Source: Spirochaetales bacterium
GTDB lineage: Bacteria > Spirochaetota > Spirochaetia > UBA9216
Reading direction: 5' to 3'
NCBI GenBank assembly: GCA_016839055.1
Contig: JAEKNX010000003.1
Span: forward strand, 248,001-312,000
DNA length: 64,000 bases
This document shows positions 44,407-53,420 of this stretch, in pieces (the stretch's first letter is position 1; each line of letters begins with the position of its first letter). The notes beneath the pieces were generated by a model, which was not told where the DNA came from, ran no database searches, and was given only the letters and a program-made list of their open reading frames with translations. Both the position numbers and the translations under genes were made by a program.

Positions 44407-45332
44407 CAGGAAATCCTTATTCTTGGGTTAATTACGCTGTAGAGTACATCGACAAGGAAGTTAACGAGCGAGAACACGACGGCTATGAAGATGACACCGC
44501 CCTGGACGAGGGTAAAGTCCCTCTGGTAAATTCCATATAAAAACAGCCTGCCGAGGCCGGGCAGAGAAAAGACCTGTTCAATAATAATAGCCCCCCCCAG
44601 CATGTAGCCAAACTGAATTCCGGTGATAGTCACAACCGGAATGAGCGCATTCCGCAGAGCATGCTTATATTTTACCATTGTCTCGGTAAGCCCCTTCGCC
44701 CGGGCGGTAATTACATATTCCTTGGACAGCTCCTCAACCATTGAAGCTCGCGTCAGCCTCAAGATAACTGCGGCTCTGGCAAATCCGAGGGAAAACGCGG
44801 GCAGAATCAGATGCTTCAATGATCCGATACCGAAAAGCGGAAAGATAGGGAAACGTACAGCAAAAAGCAATAAGAGGATAATGCCAAGCCAGAAACTCGG
44901 CACCGCCATTCCAATCTGTGAAAAGACCATCCCGAAATAATCCCAGAATGACCACCGCTTTACCGCAGAGAGTACCCCGAGAGGAATGGCAATCACGATT
45001 CCGAGAATGATGCCCATAAAAGCGAGGGTAATTGTCAGCGGAAAGCGTTCATATATCAGCTTGTTTACCGATTCTCCGGAGATCATTGATTCACCAAAAT
45101 CAAAGCGGGCAATGTCACCTAACCATGAAACATACTGCTCTCCCAGAGGTACATCAGTACCAATTCTGGCTCTCACGGCATCAATCTCTTCTTCGGAGGC
45201 ATCAACTCCGGCAATTACCAGCGCCGGATCTCCGGGAATTACCCTTATGACAAAGAAAATAATCGTGGAGATGATTAAAACCGTCAGCACAAGCCTTAGA
45301 AGTCTTTTTAGTACAAATAGAAGAAATTTCAT
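44406..45332 (-). CDS. Peptide/nickel ABC transporter permease, DppB/OppB type
   Basis: 308 residues, six helices. The N-terminus has VIPGDPALV and GLDxPLxxxY-type GTDVPLGEQYVSWLGD, then FGESMISGESV. The EAA loop is YVITARAKGLTETMVKYKHALRNALIPVVT, and LGGAIIIEQVFSLPGLGRL is the typical end. It forms the channel with the DppC-type permease. A GGTGG Shine-Dalgarno precedes the ATG, 34 bases after the MBL gene. Confidence 0.93.
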   Translation of the reverse strand: MKFLLFVLKRLLRLVLTVLIISTIIFFVIRVIPGDPALVIAGVDASEEEIDAVRARIGTDVPLGEQYVSWLGDIARFDFGESMISGESVNKLIYERFPLTITLAFMGIILGIVIAIPLGVLSAVKRWSFWDYFGMVFSQIGMAVPSFWLGIILLLLFAVRFPIFPLFGIGSLKHLILPAFSLGFARAAVILRLTRASMVEELSKEYVITARAKGLTETMVKYKHALRNALIPVVTITGIQFGYMLGGAIIIEQVFSLPGLGRLFLYGIYQRDFTLVQGGVIFIAVVFSLVNFLVDVLYSVINPRIRIS

Positions 45333-45366
45333 TTACCACCCTGCTGTATTGTTGATTACTATTTAA

Positions 45367-46128
45367 TTACCTTTCGTTAGTCCATGATTCAATATCTGTT
45401 AAATTAAAAACACTAGCCGGCAGCGCGAGAGCTATTTCCCCGCTGAATGTTTCCTCAGCCTCAAGAATAAGCTCCTCCCTTATACCGTAATGCGGGAAAT
45501 GACAAAGCAGCAGCATTCCGGTTCCACAACCTTTTGCCAGTCTGCCTGCTTCTCCTGAAGTAAGATGTCCTGAAACCATTCCGTAAAATCTGTTAAAAAG
45601 ACTGGATTCGCAAAGCAGAAGATCACAGCCTTCGGCAAAAGATACAAGCTCGTCGTTCCATCCTGTATCACTGGTATAAACCAGGCTCTTCCCGCCGCAA
45701 CTGAGCCTAATAGCCAGACAACGGGTCGGATGCGGATTTTCAAGAAAACGACATTCGAAGGGACCTATTGTAAGGCTTTCATCCGGAGATACAGGGACAC
45801 CTTTTGTATATTCATGGTAAGTCAGTTTTTCAAACTCATCAGTGCCGTCGGGTGCATAGATAGGAAGAACCCCGCTGGTATTCCCAATATCAGTCTGCAC
45901 CTTCACTGCATACTGAAGACAGCCTATATCGGCAATATGATCGGCATGAAAATGTGAAAGATACACCGCGTCGAGTGAATTGATATCCAGAACCTCATGA
46001 AGCTTGAACAGTACTCCCGAACCGAACTCCAGCATCAGCGAAAACCCCTCATGCTGAAGCAGATATCCGGAGCTCGGATTATCGGCGGCCGGATAGGCTC
46101 CCTGTGAACCAATTACCGTCAGAGTCAT
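45367..46128 (-). CDS. MBL-fold metallo-hydrolase (RNase Z-like)
   Basis: 253 residues. Metal motif HFHADH (YLSHFHADHIADIG), then NPHPTR, the Asp in VYTSDTGW and the late His in LLCHFPHYG. The form is that of the RNase Z/arylsulfatase-like branch of the beta-lactamase superfamily, but there is no evidence for tRNA processing. Cytosolic hydrolase of unknown substrate. It overlaps the upstream HAD gene by 4 bases and precedes dppB by 34, so it belongs to the transporter operon. Confidence 0.85.
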   Translation of the reverse strand: MTLTVIGSQGAYPAADNPSSGYLLQHEGFSLMLEFGSGVLFKLHEVLDINSLDAVYLSHFHADHIADIGCLQYAVKVQTDIGNTSGVLPIYAPDGTDEFEKLTYHEYTKGVPVSPDESLTIGPFECRFLENPHPTRCLAIRLSCGGKSLVYTSDTGWNDELVSFAEGCDLLLCESSLFNRFYGMVSGHLTSGEAGRLAKGCGTGMLLLCHFPHYGIREELILEAEETFSGEIALALPASVFNLTDIESWTNER

Positions 46129-46820
46129 TTCACTGATCCTCCGATCTGAAGCAGACTGCTTATATCAGGGATAATCTGACAATCGGTAATTTCCTCGATT
46201 CCGAATTTCCCGAACCGGTTGACTATCAGGCATTCCATTCCGACAGATCGGCTGCCGACAGCGTCATCATAATAATTATCACCTATATAGATGCCGTCCT
46301 CGGCTGTAGTTCCGGAAACCTCAAATGCCTTTAGAAATATCCCCGCCTCCGGTTTTTCGATACCGACCTCTGAGCTTATTATTATAGTGTCAAAATAGGC
46401 AGTGAGCCCAAGTTCGTCCAAAATCGGTCGTGCGGACCTGTCCCAGTTGGAAATGACTCCAAGACTGTATCCCTCTGAACGAAGCTCAGGCAGGGTGTCG
46501 TGGCAGAAACTGTAGGCTTCCCACTGACGCTCCTGCCCATCCCGCAGCTCCATCCACCTGGTAAAGATCATAGTGATATCCAGTTTAACCCCGAGAAACA
46601 TGTTCAGCCGGCCTATATACCAAGGCATGTAGAACTCCCGGGGCCCACCGAAATATCCGCGATACTCGCGCATGAATAGTTTGTCCATAAAATGAAAACC
46701 TCTGGAGATTTCTTTCATAGACAATTCGATTCCATATTCTTTTAAAGCCTTCTGATACGCCGATTCACGATTGAGATACAGAAGAGTATAGCCAAGGTCA
46801 AACCATATATTTTTTTTCAA
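46125..46820 (-). CDS. HAD-superfamily hydrolase
   Basis: 231 residues from a TTG at 46820, where the protein begins with the usual KKNIWFDLGYTLLYL; a longer frame to 46874 adds 18 residues unlike HAD proteins. The nucleophile motif is DLGYT (Asp-Leu-Gly instead of the common Asp-x-Asp), motif II is SNWD, and motif III/IV are GIEKPEAGIF and IGDNYYDD. The second Asp of motif I, the usual acid/base, is replaced by Gly, which makes phosphatase activity doubtful or points to another HAD reaction. First gene of the transporter operon. Confidence 0.8.
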   Translation of the reverse strand: MKKNIWFDLGYTLLYLNRESAYQKALKEYGIELSMKEISRGFHFMDKLFMREYRGYFGGPREFYMPWYIGRLNMFLGVKLDITMIFTRWMELRDGQERQWEAYSFCHDTLPELRSEGYSLGVISNWDRSARPILDELGLTAYFDTIIISSEVGIEKPEAGIFLKAFEVSGTTAEDGIYIGDNYYDDAVGSRSVGMECLIVNRFGKFGIEEITDCQIIPDISSLLQIGGSVK

Positions 46821-46886
46821 TTTTTCACTCTCTTTATTGAATTTGATATTAAGCGCAAATTTTAATACAGTCAAATTGTTTTATAT

Positions 46887-46912
46887 AAAAAAAGACCGGA
46901 GGCCTGCCTCCG
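46887..46912 (-). terminator. Rho-independent terminator of pyrG
   Basis: On the minus strand, CGGAGGC and GCCTCCG (46897-46912) form a 6-7 bp stem and are followed by TC and seven T (46887-46893). It is 27 bases after the pyrG stop and separates pyrG from the transporter operon. Confidence 0.88.
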
Positions 46913-46938
46913 ATCAGTATTTAAAATTATTCGCGTTA

Positions 46939-48540
46939 TTATTTATTATCTATTGCGCCCCGGATAAAGCCGGCAAACAGCGGATGGGGATCCGTCGGTT
47001 TGGATGTAAACTCGGGATGAAACTGAACGCCCGTACTCCAGCAGTGATTCGGCCACTGAACCGATTCAACAAGCTGGTTGTCAGGAGTTGTCCCCCCGAC
47101 GATGAGCCCCGCTTCCTCGAGAACCTCCCTGTATTTCACCGAAACCTCATAGCGGTGCCGGTGACGCTCATAAATTAGCGGAGTTCCGTAGCATTCTCGA
47201 ATCAAGCTGCCTTCTTTCAGATGAGATTCGCTCCGGCCGAGCCTCATAGTGCCTCCGTAATCCTTTACGTCCAGCTGCTCTTCCAGCAGGCTTACTACAG
47301 GGGCTTCTGATTCAGGCATAAATTCGGTGCTGTTAGCGTCGGCAAGGCCGGCAACAGCACGTGCGTACTCAATTACCATAACCTGCATGCCCAGACAGAT
47401 TCCGAGACAAGGAAGGTTGTTCTTTCGCGCCCAGCCCGCGGCCGTAATCATGCCCTCAATTCCCCTCTTGCCGAAACCGCCGGGAATAAGAATACCGTCA
47501 ACATCCTTGAAGAGCTTATCGAGATCTTTTTCTTTTTCCAAATCTTCGGAGTCAATCTTGACTATTTCAACCTCGACCTTATTGGCAATTCCGCCATGGC
47601 AGAGCGCCTCATTAATCGATTTATATGAATCGGTCAGATCAATATACTTGCCTACCATGCCTATTTTCACGACATCAACTGGATTGCGGTAAATATCGAC
47701 TACCTTTTCCCATCTTGATTTATCAGGTTCAGTATATTCCAATCCGAGTTTTTTCAGAACCATTCGATCCAATCCTTGATTGGCATAAACGAGAGGAATT
47801 TCATATATTGTTCCATCAACATCATAGGCGGAAACAACAGAATCCTTGTTAACATTTGTAAACAGGGATATCTTCCGTTTCATCTCGTCATTAAGCGGTT
47901 TTGCCGAACGGCAGAGCAGCACATCGGGCTGGATTCCGATTTCGCGGAGCGCCTTGGCTGAATGCTGTGTCGGTTTGGTCTTGAACTCTTCGCCGGCAAC
48001 CATCGGAACCAGGGTCAGATGAACAAAAACAATGTTTTCACGGCCTACATCATGAGCAAACTGTCTCGCCGCCTCGAGATAGGGAATAGATTCAATATCG
48101 CCTACCGTACCGCCCACTTCAATTATGGTAATTTCGGAATCATTATCCGTGCCGGCGGAGACTATTCTTCGCTTGATCTCGTCTGTGATATGGGGAATAA
48201 CCTGAACGGTCCGGCCTAAATACTGACCTTCACGTTCCTTTCTGATTACTTCCTGATAAATCTGCCCGGTTGTTATCGACTGTTTCTTTGTCACCGGTGA
48301 TGATGTAAATCTGAAATAATTTCCAAGATCCAAATCGGTTTCGGCACCGTCGTCAGTAACATAAACCTCACCATGCTGGTAAGGGCTCATTGTTCCGGCA
48401 TCCACATTAAGATAGGGGTCTACCTTAACCATACATATACGCAGACCGTGACATTCCATCAGGGTTCCTATCGAGGCTGCAGCAACCCCTTTCCCAAGGC
48501 TGGAGCACACTCCGCCTGTTACAAATACATACTTCTTCAT
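46939..48540 (-). CDS. pyrG: CTP synthase
   Basis: 533 residues, full length. It aminates UTP to CTP using glutamine. The synthetase half has TGGVCSSLGKGVAAAS, KVDPYLNVDAGTMSP and EVGGTVGDIES. The glutamine amidotransferase half has GGFGKRG, the nucleophile CLGICLGMQ and the His-Glu pair of HPEFTSKP. It is monocistronic, with a terminator downstream, and diverges from the pst operon. Confidence 0.97.
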   Translation of the reverse strand: MKKYVFVTGGVCSSLGKGVAAASIGTLMECHGLRICMVKVDPYLNVDAGTMSPYQHGEVYVTDDGAETDLDLGNYFRFTSSPVTKKQSITTGQIYQEVIRKEREGQYLGRTVQVIPHITDEIKRRIVSAGTDNDSEITIIEVGGTVGDIESIPYLEAARQFAHDVGRENIVFVHLTLVPMVAGEEFKTKPTQHSAKALREIGIQPDVLLCRSAKPLNDEMKRKISLFTNVNKDSVVSAYDVDGTIYEIPLVYANQGLDRMVLKKLGLEYTEPDKSRWEKVVDIYRNPVDVVKIGMVGKYIDLTDSYKSINEALCHGGIANKVEVEIVKIDSEDLEKEKDLDKLFKDVDGILIPGGFGKRGIEGMITAAGWARKNNLPCLGICLGMQVMVIEYARAVAGLADANSTEFMPESEAPVVSLLEEQLDVKDYGGTMRLGRSESHLKEGSLIRECYGTPLIYERHRHRYEVSVKYREVLEEAGLIVGGTTPDNQLVESVQWPNHCWSTGVQFHPEFTSKPTDPHPLFAGFIRGAIDNK

Positions 48541-48632
48541 GTGAAGATATTATCCAAATTGAGCGGCTCTCTGTCAAACAGTATGGCCGCCATTATGGAA
48601 ACAAAGCCGATTTTATCTCTCAACCCGCCTTT

Positions 48633-48660
48633 TTAACATAATCCTAACAATTTTCTAACA
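48633..48660 (+). promoter_or_regulatory. Pho box upstream of pstC (three repeats, 11-bp period)
   Basis: TTAACA (48633-48638), CTAACA (48644-48649) and CTAACA (48655-48660) with exact 5-base gaps, 73 bases before the pstC start. The same repeat unit and spacing occur before pstS. Confidence 0.8.
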
Positions 48661-48709
48661 AAGGCGACATCAGCTGTTAATAGTCTACAACCGTATAGAG
48701 GAGACAAAT

Positions 48710-48736
48710 TTGAGTACAATCAGGAGCAATCCTTGA
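48710..48736 (+). CDS. Possible 8-codon leader minicistron overlapping the pstC start
   Basis: TTG at 48710 preceded by GAGGAG 7 bases upstream reads Met-Ser-Thr-Ile-Arg-Ser-Asn-Pro and stops at TGA 48734-48736, which overlaps the TTG start of pstC. The strong ribosome-binding site and the exact stop/start overlap suggest translational coupling. It may be chance. Confidence 0.25.
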   Translation: MSTIRSNP

Positions 48737-49623
48737 ACATGAAAAAAAAAATACTGCAGAGGAGTAGAAAAGAAAAATCTGTTGAAATAATACTGCTGCT
48801 CTGCGCGCTTGTCTCAGTAATAAGCGTACTGTTCATCTCGTTTTTTATCTTCCAGAAAGGACTTCCGCTTTTCAGGACAGTCACTATAGCAGAATTCTTA
48901 TTGGGAACGAATTGGTCGCCGAGTTCCCAGACCAATCCTCAATTCGGTATTCTGCCCTTCATAGCCGGCTCAGTTTACATAACCCTGAGTTCACTATTGT
49001 TGGCGGTTCCAATTGGAATAATGACGGCTGTCTTTATGGCTGAGATTGCATCAAAGAAGGCGGCCGAAGTCATGAGAAGTGTAGTGCAGCTCCTTGCGGG
49101 AATACCGTCGGTAATCTACGGCTTCTTCGGAGTCATCGTTATTTCAAAGTTTATCCGTGAAACCTTTGGAGGCTCCGGATACAGCATGCTCTCCGGAGCC
49201 ATCATCCTCGCGATTATGGTTCTGCCAACAATAATTAACATCACCGAGGTGACCCTGACTTCCCTCCCGAAAAAGATAAAGGAAGGCTCACTATCTCTCG
49301 GGGCAACCCGCTGGCAGACAATCCTCAAGGTTCAGCTTCCCGCGGCAAAGTCCGGAATCATCGCAGGCATAGTACTGGGGATGGGGCGGGCGCTCGGAGA
49401 AACGATGGCGGTACTGATGGTGGCCGGAAACGCTCCGATTATGCCGAAGGGGCCCCTGTCCATGGTAAGGACACTGACAATGAACATTGTAACCGACATG
49501 GGATATGCCTCGGGAGATCACATGACCGCCCTTTTTTCCACCAGCATTGTCCTTTTTCTGTTCATTCTGATTCTTAACATCTCGGTAAACATTATAAAAG
49601 GCAATCCGGAGGAAATTCAATGA
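48733..49623 (+). CDS. pstC: Phosphate ABC transporter permease PstC
   Basis: 296 residues from a TTG at 48733 with AGGAG at 6-base spacing; the next ATG is two codons on, at poorer spacing. Six helices, with the PstC features QKGLPLFR near the N-terminus, GTNWSPSSQTNPQFGILPFI, the loop KIKEGSLSLGATRWQTILKVQLP and GRALGETMAVLMVAGN. With PstA it forms the phosphate channel. It starts the pstCAB-phoU-phoB-phoR operon behind a Pho box and overlaps pstA by 4 bases. Confidence 0.92.
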   Translation: MNMKKKILQRSRKEKSVEIILLLCALVSVISVLFISFFIFQKGLPLFRTVTIAEFLLGTNWSPSSQTNPQFGILPFIAGSVYITLSSLLLAVPIGIMTAVFMAEIASKKAAEVMRSVVQLLAGIPSVIYGFFGVIVISKFIRETFGGSGYSMLSGAIILAIMVLPTIINITEVTLTSLPKKIKEGSLSLGATRWQTILKVQLPAAKSGIIAGIVLGMGRALGETMAVLMVAGNAPIMPKGPLSMVRTLTMNIVTDMGYASGDHMTALFSTSIVLFLFILILNISVNIIKGNPEEIQ

Positions 49624-51260
49624 GCATTATAAATCTGCCGGCAATAGATTCATCCATTGACCGTCTTGTTGAAATAGAAAGACAGAAATCGAACACCAAT
49701 TATGAAAAGGCAAAGCGCCGCAACCTAGCGGCTAATGTACTTCTCTGGGGATCAGCCGCCCTGACTCTGGGCATCCTCCTCTACATTCTCGGCTTCATTC
49801 TCTACCGGGGGTTCAGATCAGACAATATAATTGAATCAGATTTTATTGATTCATCAGGAATATCGGTGCCTCTTGATTGGCATGACGGCGACTCTGTTCT
49901 GATTGTAAATGACAAGACAAGGCTAAAGGAAATAAACCTTAGAGATCTTGAATCTCTGCTGAATGGCAAACCCGACAACTGGGGCAACATCAACTCCCAG
50001 GACCTGGACGTTCTCCCTTACATGCTAAGCTCGGCGAAAGGAGAATTTGGAAAGAATACAACCTACCGAGAGAGCCCTTCGGAGATAGTATCATCAGTTG
50101 CAAGTCAGCCGGGGGCATTGGGATTGATTCCCGCCTCATTTCTATCGCTTACAGAAAATAAAGACATAAATATCATCCCGGTAAAAATGCTGTCAGTGGG
50201 AGTTAATCCGTCCGTCCTCGAAATAGAAAACAATATAAAGCTCCGATATATCGACCGCAAAATTCTCAGAAAAATTCTCCGCGGAGAGTTAACAAACTGG
50301 CAGGAAGCGGCCGGCAGGGACATGCCTGTACGGCTCGTGCTCCCGCCTCCCGGCAGCTTCGAATGGGACGCCCTCATAGAAATTGCGGGTGTAAGCTCCG
50401 AGGAACTTGCACAATCCGCCGTCGGAACCTCGAGCTTTGATGAGTTCTACAGCAAAATCAACTCTACTCCCGGCGCCTTTGGCATGATAAGAAACGACAG
50501 GGCTGAAGAAAACAACATCAAGCTCCTGAGCTACCGCTACAGGCAGACCGGAGCCAACCTTCAGTGGTGGTTCCTTTTCGAGGAACCGAAAAGAGCAGGA
50601 CGGGTAGGCGGAATTTCAACCATCGTGCTTAATACAATCTATATGGTTCTTCTCACTGTTCTATTTTCAACCCCAATTGGAATAGGCGCCGCCGTTTATC
50701 TGACCGAATACGCGAAACAGGGAACTCTTGTTAAGATGCTCAGGCTCGGAACCGAGACCCTGGCGGGCATCCCGTCGATCATCTTCGGGCTCTTCGGCTT
50801 CATAGTCTTCGTAGGCGCAATGCATATGGGAATAGGGCTTCTGTCCGGAACCCTGACCCTGACTCTGATGATCCTGCCGACCATAATCAGGACTTCCGAA
50901 GAGGCTATTAAGGGAGTCCCCAGGTCGTTCAGTGCGGGAAGTCTGGCCCTGGGGGCCGGTAAATGGCAGACAATCTACAAGGTTGTCCTGCCGGCAGCGG
51001 CTCCCGGAATCCTCACGGGGGTAATACTCGCAATCGGACGGGCGGTTGGAGAGACCGCGGCACTGCTTTTCACTATGGGATTCGACTATAGAGCAGTCAA
51101 AAACCTCTCTACCTCGGCAAGAGTATTATCGACTCACCTCTACCAGCTTGTGAAAGAGGGTATATCGTTTGACAGGGCATTTGCGACAGCAACGATCCTT
51201 ATCTTCATTGTCCTGTTTGTAAACCTTGTGTCGACCAGATTAATTAAAAGAAAATACTGA
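49620..51260 (+). CDS. pstA: Phosphate permease PstA with a large inserted PstS-like domain
   Basis: 546 residues, against about 280-300 for ordinary PstA. TM1 is at about 40-62. Residues about 66-320 form an extracytoplasmic insert. The normal permease core follows from about 330: GGISTIVLNTIYMVLLTVLF, GAAVYLTEYAK, and the EAA loop GVPRSFSAGSLALGAGKWQTI, then IGRAVGETAALLFT. The insert carries two similar units resembling part of PstS: about 104-178 (LESLLNGKPDNW, VASQPGALGLIPASFL) and about 212-297 (LRKILRGELTNW, VRLVLPPPGSFEWDAL, NSTPGAFGMIRND). The matching PstS segment here is ITGIYTGGITNW ... DSIGFCGFGYI. Some proteobacterial PstA have a different long N-terminal extension; whether this is the same is unknown. 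It overlaps pstC by 4 bases. Confidence 0.88.
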   Translation: MSIINLPAIDSSIDRLVEIERQKSNTNYEKAKRRNLAANVLLWGSAALTLGILLYILGFILYRGFRSDNIIESDFIDSSGISVPLDWHDGDSVLIVNDKTRLKEINLRDLESLLNGKPDNWGNINSQDLDVLPYMLSSAKGEFGKNTTYRESPSEIVSSVASQPGALGLIPASFLSLTENKDINIIPVKMLSVGVNPSVLEIENNIKLRYIDRKILRKILRGELTNWQEAAGRDMPVRLVLPPPGSFEWDALIEIAGVSSEELAQSAVGTSSFDEFYSKINSTPGAFGMIRNDRAEENNIKLLSYRYRQTGANLQWWFLFEEPKRAGRVGGISTIVLNTIYMVLLTVLFSTPIGIGAAVYLTEYAKQGTLVKMLRLGTETLAGIPSIIFGLFGFIVFVGAMHMGIGLLSGTLTLTLMILPTIIRTSEEAIKGVPRSFSAGSLALGAGKWQTIYKVVLPAAAPGILTGVILAIGRAVGETAALLFTMGFDYRAVKNLSTSARVLSTHLYQLVKEGISFDRAFATATILIFIVLFVNLVSTRLIKRKY

Positions 51261-51275
51261 TACGGAGATAAATGA

Positions 51276-52028
51276 ATGAGAAGCAAACTCTCTATAAAAG
51301 AACTTGATTTTTATTACGGCGATTTCAAGGCCCTGCACAAGGTGTCTATGGAAATAGAGCCTAATAAGGTCACCGCATTAATAGGACCGTCGGGATGCGG
51401 AAAATCAACCCTTCTTAAAACTCTCAACAGGATGAATGATCTCGTCGCAGGTTCAGTTGTTGACGGAACGGTCCTCTATGACGGAGACGATATCTACGGA
51501 AAGTATGATATAATCCAGCTTAGAAAAAAGATCGGAATGGTATTCCAGAGTCCGAATCCATTTGCAATGTCCATCTACGACAACATTGCCTATGGTCCGA
51601 GAATTCACGGAATAAAAAACAAAAAGGTCCTCGACAGAATAGTCGAGAAAAGCCTCCGCCAGGCCGCAATATGGGAAGAGATCAAGAACAGGCTGAAAGG
51701 GCCCGCCCTCGGTCTTTCGGGCGGACAGCAGCAGCGGCTATGCATAGCCAGAGTCCTCGCCGTCGAGCCCGATGTAATTCTAATGGATGAGCCTACCAGC
51801 GCACTAGACCCGGTTTCAACCTCACGAATTGAGGATTTGATCGATGAGCTTAAAAAGGAATATACTATAATTATAGTAACTCACAACATGCAGCAGGCAG
51901 GAAGGATATCTGATTCAACTGCATTCTTCCTCAATGGATACCTTGAAGAAATGGGTGCAACCGAAAAGATCTTTTTCAATCCGGATAGTAAAAAAACAGA
52001 AGATTATATTTCCGGAAAATTCGGTTGA
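51276..52028 (+). CDS. pstB: Phosphate ABC transporter ATP-binding protein PstB
   Basis: 250 residues, usual length. [16 protein letters not shown] start, Walker [35 protein letters not shown] (the PstB Q-loop signature), [13 protein letters not shown], Walker [13 protein letters not shown], and the switch [13 protein letters not shown]. It energises PstCA. The ATG is preceded by GGAG, 15 bases after pstA. Confidence 0.96.
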   Translation: MRSKLSIKELDFYYGDFKALHKVSMEIEPNKVTALIGPSGCGKSTLLKTLNRMNDLVAGSVVDGTVLYDGDDIYGKYDIIQLRKKIGMVFQSPNPFAMSIYDNIAYGPRIHGIKNKKVLDRIVEKSLRQAAIWEEIKNRLKGPALGLSGGQQQRLCIARVLAVEPDVILMDEPTSALDPVSTSRIEDLIDELKKEYTIIIVTHNMQQAGRISDSTAFFLNGYLEEMGATEKIFFNPDSKKTEDYISGKFG

Positions 52029-52041
52029 AGAGGGAGAAAAA

Positions 52042-52704
52042 ATGAGTACTAAAACCAGAATACACTTCACAAACGTAATGGAAGAGCTTAACAAAGAAAT
52101 CCTTATGATGGGAGTATATGTCGAAGAAGCCCTGAAGAAAGCCATCGACGCGCTTAAAAATCAGGATGTCAACCTTGCCGAAGAGGTCATTAAAGAAGAT
52201 GAGCGGATAAATGCCCTTGAGATTGAGCTTTTCGACAAAGTCGCAATAGTTCTGGCAACAGAGCAGCCGGTGGCTACCGATCTTCGTCATTTGATGGGCG
52301 CTATAAGAATAATAACCGATCTAGAGAGGGCCGGAGATTATGCGGTTCACATCGCCGAAGGAGCAGTCAGACTTGCGGGCGAAACCTATCTGACCCCTCT
52401 GCGGCAGATACCGGAGGCCGGAGATGAAGCAAGACAGATGCTGCGTGACGCTCTGACCGCCTTCGTGAACTCTGACGAAGGTCTTGCGCGTGAGGTTGCC
52501 GCCCGTGATGACATCCTCGATAAGCTTCACAAAAAACTTCTGAAGAAGATGCTGAAATATATGAATAAGGATGATGAGGCTGATATTGAACAGGCGACCA
52601 CCCTGATTTCTCTTGCAAGATTTCTGGAAAGACTTGGTGATCATGTAACAAATATCTGTGAATGGGTAATATACTCAAAAACAGGTGAGCACGTTGAACT
52701 TTAA
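52042..52704 (+). CDS. phoU: Phosphate signalling protein PhoU
   Basis: 220 residues from the ATG at 52042, which has AGGGAG upstream; a longer frame to 51934 only overlaps pstB. It has the two three-helix PhoU repeats, with the conserved VEEALKKAIDAL, DERINALEIELFDK, ATDLRHLMGAIRIITDLERAGDYA (read in parts), and the second EDxxxRxxDH-type end in FLERLGDHVTNICEW. It couples Pst transport state to the PhoR kinase. 13 bases after pstB. Confidence 0.95.
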   Translation: MSTKTRIHFTNVMEELNKEILMMGVYVEEALKKAIDALKNQDVNLAEEVIKEDERINALEIELFDKVAIVLATEQPVATDLRHLMGAIRIITDLERAGDYAVHIAEGAVRLAGETYLTPLRQIPEAGDEARQMLRDALTAFVNSDEGLAREVAARDDILDKLHKKLLKKMLKYMNKDDEADIEQATTLISLARFLERLGDHVTNICEWVIYSKTGEHVEL

Positions 52705-52718
52705 TCCGGAGGAAAATA

Positions 52719-53408
52719 ATGTCTGGTGAAACAATACTGATAATTGAAGATGAACATGACATAAGGGAACTGATTTCCTACACTCTCGAAAATGAAGGCT
52801 ACAATATTCATAAAGCTGCCGACGGCCTAAGCGGAATTGCGAGTGCCCGTAAAAATAAACCTGATTTAATCCTTCTGGACATCATGCTTCCCGATATAGA
52901 CGGACTCGAAGTATGCAGGAAAATAAAACGGGATGAGAGCATCGGTGATGTTCCGATAATAATGTTAACCGCGAAATCTGAAGACTCAGATGTAATCTCC
53001 GGGCTTGAACTGGGCGCTGAGGATTATATAACCAAACCCTTCAGCCCGAGAGTTCTTGTAGCACGGCTACGGGCCGTGCTTCGAAGAAATATGGATCCGC
53101 AGGTAGATGATAACCAGAGAATCTCGGTTCATGATATTCAGATCGATATAAAAAAACATGAAGTCCTGAGTGAAGGAGAGACCATAGATCTCTCGGCCAC
53201 CGAATTTGCGATTCTCAGTCATCTGGCATCCAATCCAGGCTGGGTCTTTTCCCGCAATCAGATTATCGACGCCGTGAGAGGACAGGACTACCCTGTCACC
53301 GAACGGTCGGTTGACGTTCAGATTCTCGGAATAAGGAAGAAGCTCGGAACCCAGGGACTTTACGTTGAGACCGTCCGCGGCGTCGGATACAGGCTTAAAA
53401 GTGAGTAA
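52719..53408 (+). CDS. phoB: Phosphate regulon response regulator PhoB-like
   Basis: 229 residues. Receiver domain with acidic pair Glu10/Asp11, phospho-acceptor Asp54 (LILLDIMLPDIDG), the Thr in IIMLTAKSE and Lys in DYITKPFSP. It has an OmpR-type winged helix with LSATEFAILSHLASNPGWVFSRNQI, the recognition helix VTERSVDVQILGIRKKLG and the wing VETVRGVGYRL. GGAGG precedes the ATG. It is encoded between phoU and phoR. The likely targets are the Pho boxes before pstS and pstC. Confidence 0.92.
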   Translation: MSGETILIIEDEHDIRELISYTLENEGYNIHKAADGLSGIASARKNKPDLILLDIMLPDIDGLEVCRKIKRDESIGDVPIIMLTAKSEDSDVISGLELGAEDYITKPFSPRVLVARLRAVLRRNMDPQVDDNQRISVHDIQIDIKKHEVLSEGETIDLSATEFAILSHLASNPGWVFSRNQIIDAVRGQDYPVTERSVDVQILGIRKKLGTQGLYVETVRGVGYRLKSE

Positions 53409-53420
53409 CAAGGATAATAA

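Noticed and set aside
51934-52041. N-terminal extension of PhoU
   Set aside because: The residues come from an out-of-frame reading of pstB; a good Shine-Dalgarno precedes the ATG at 52042.
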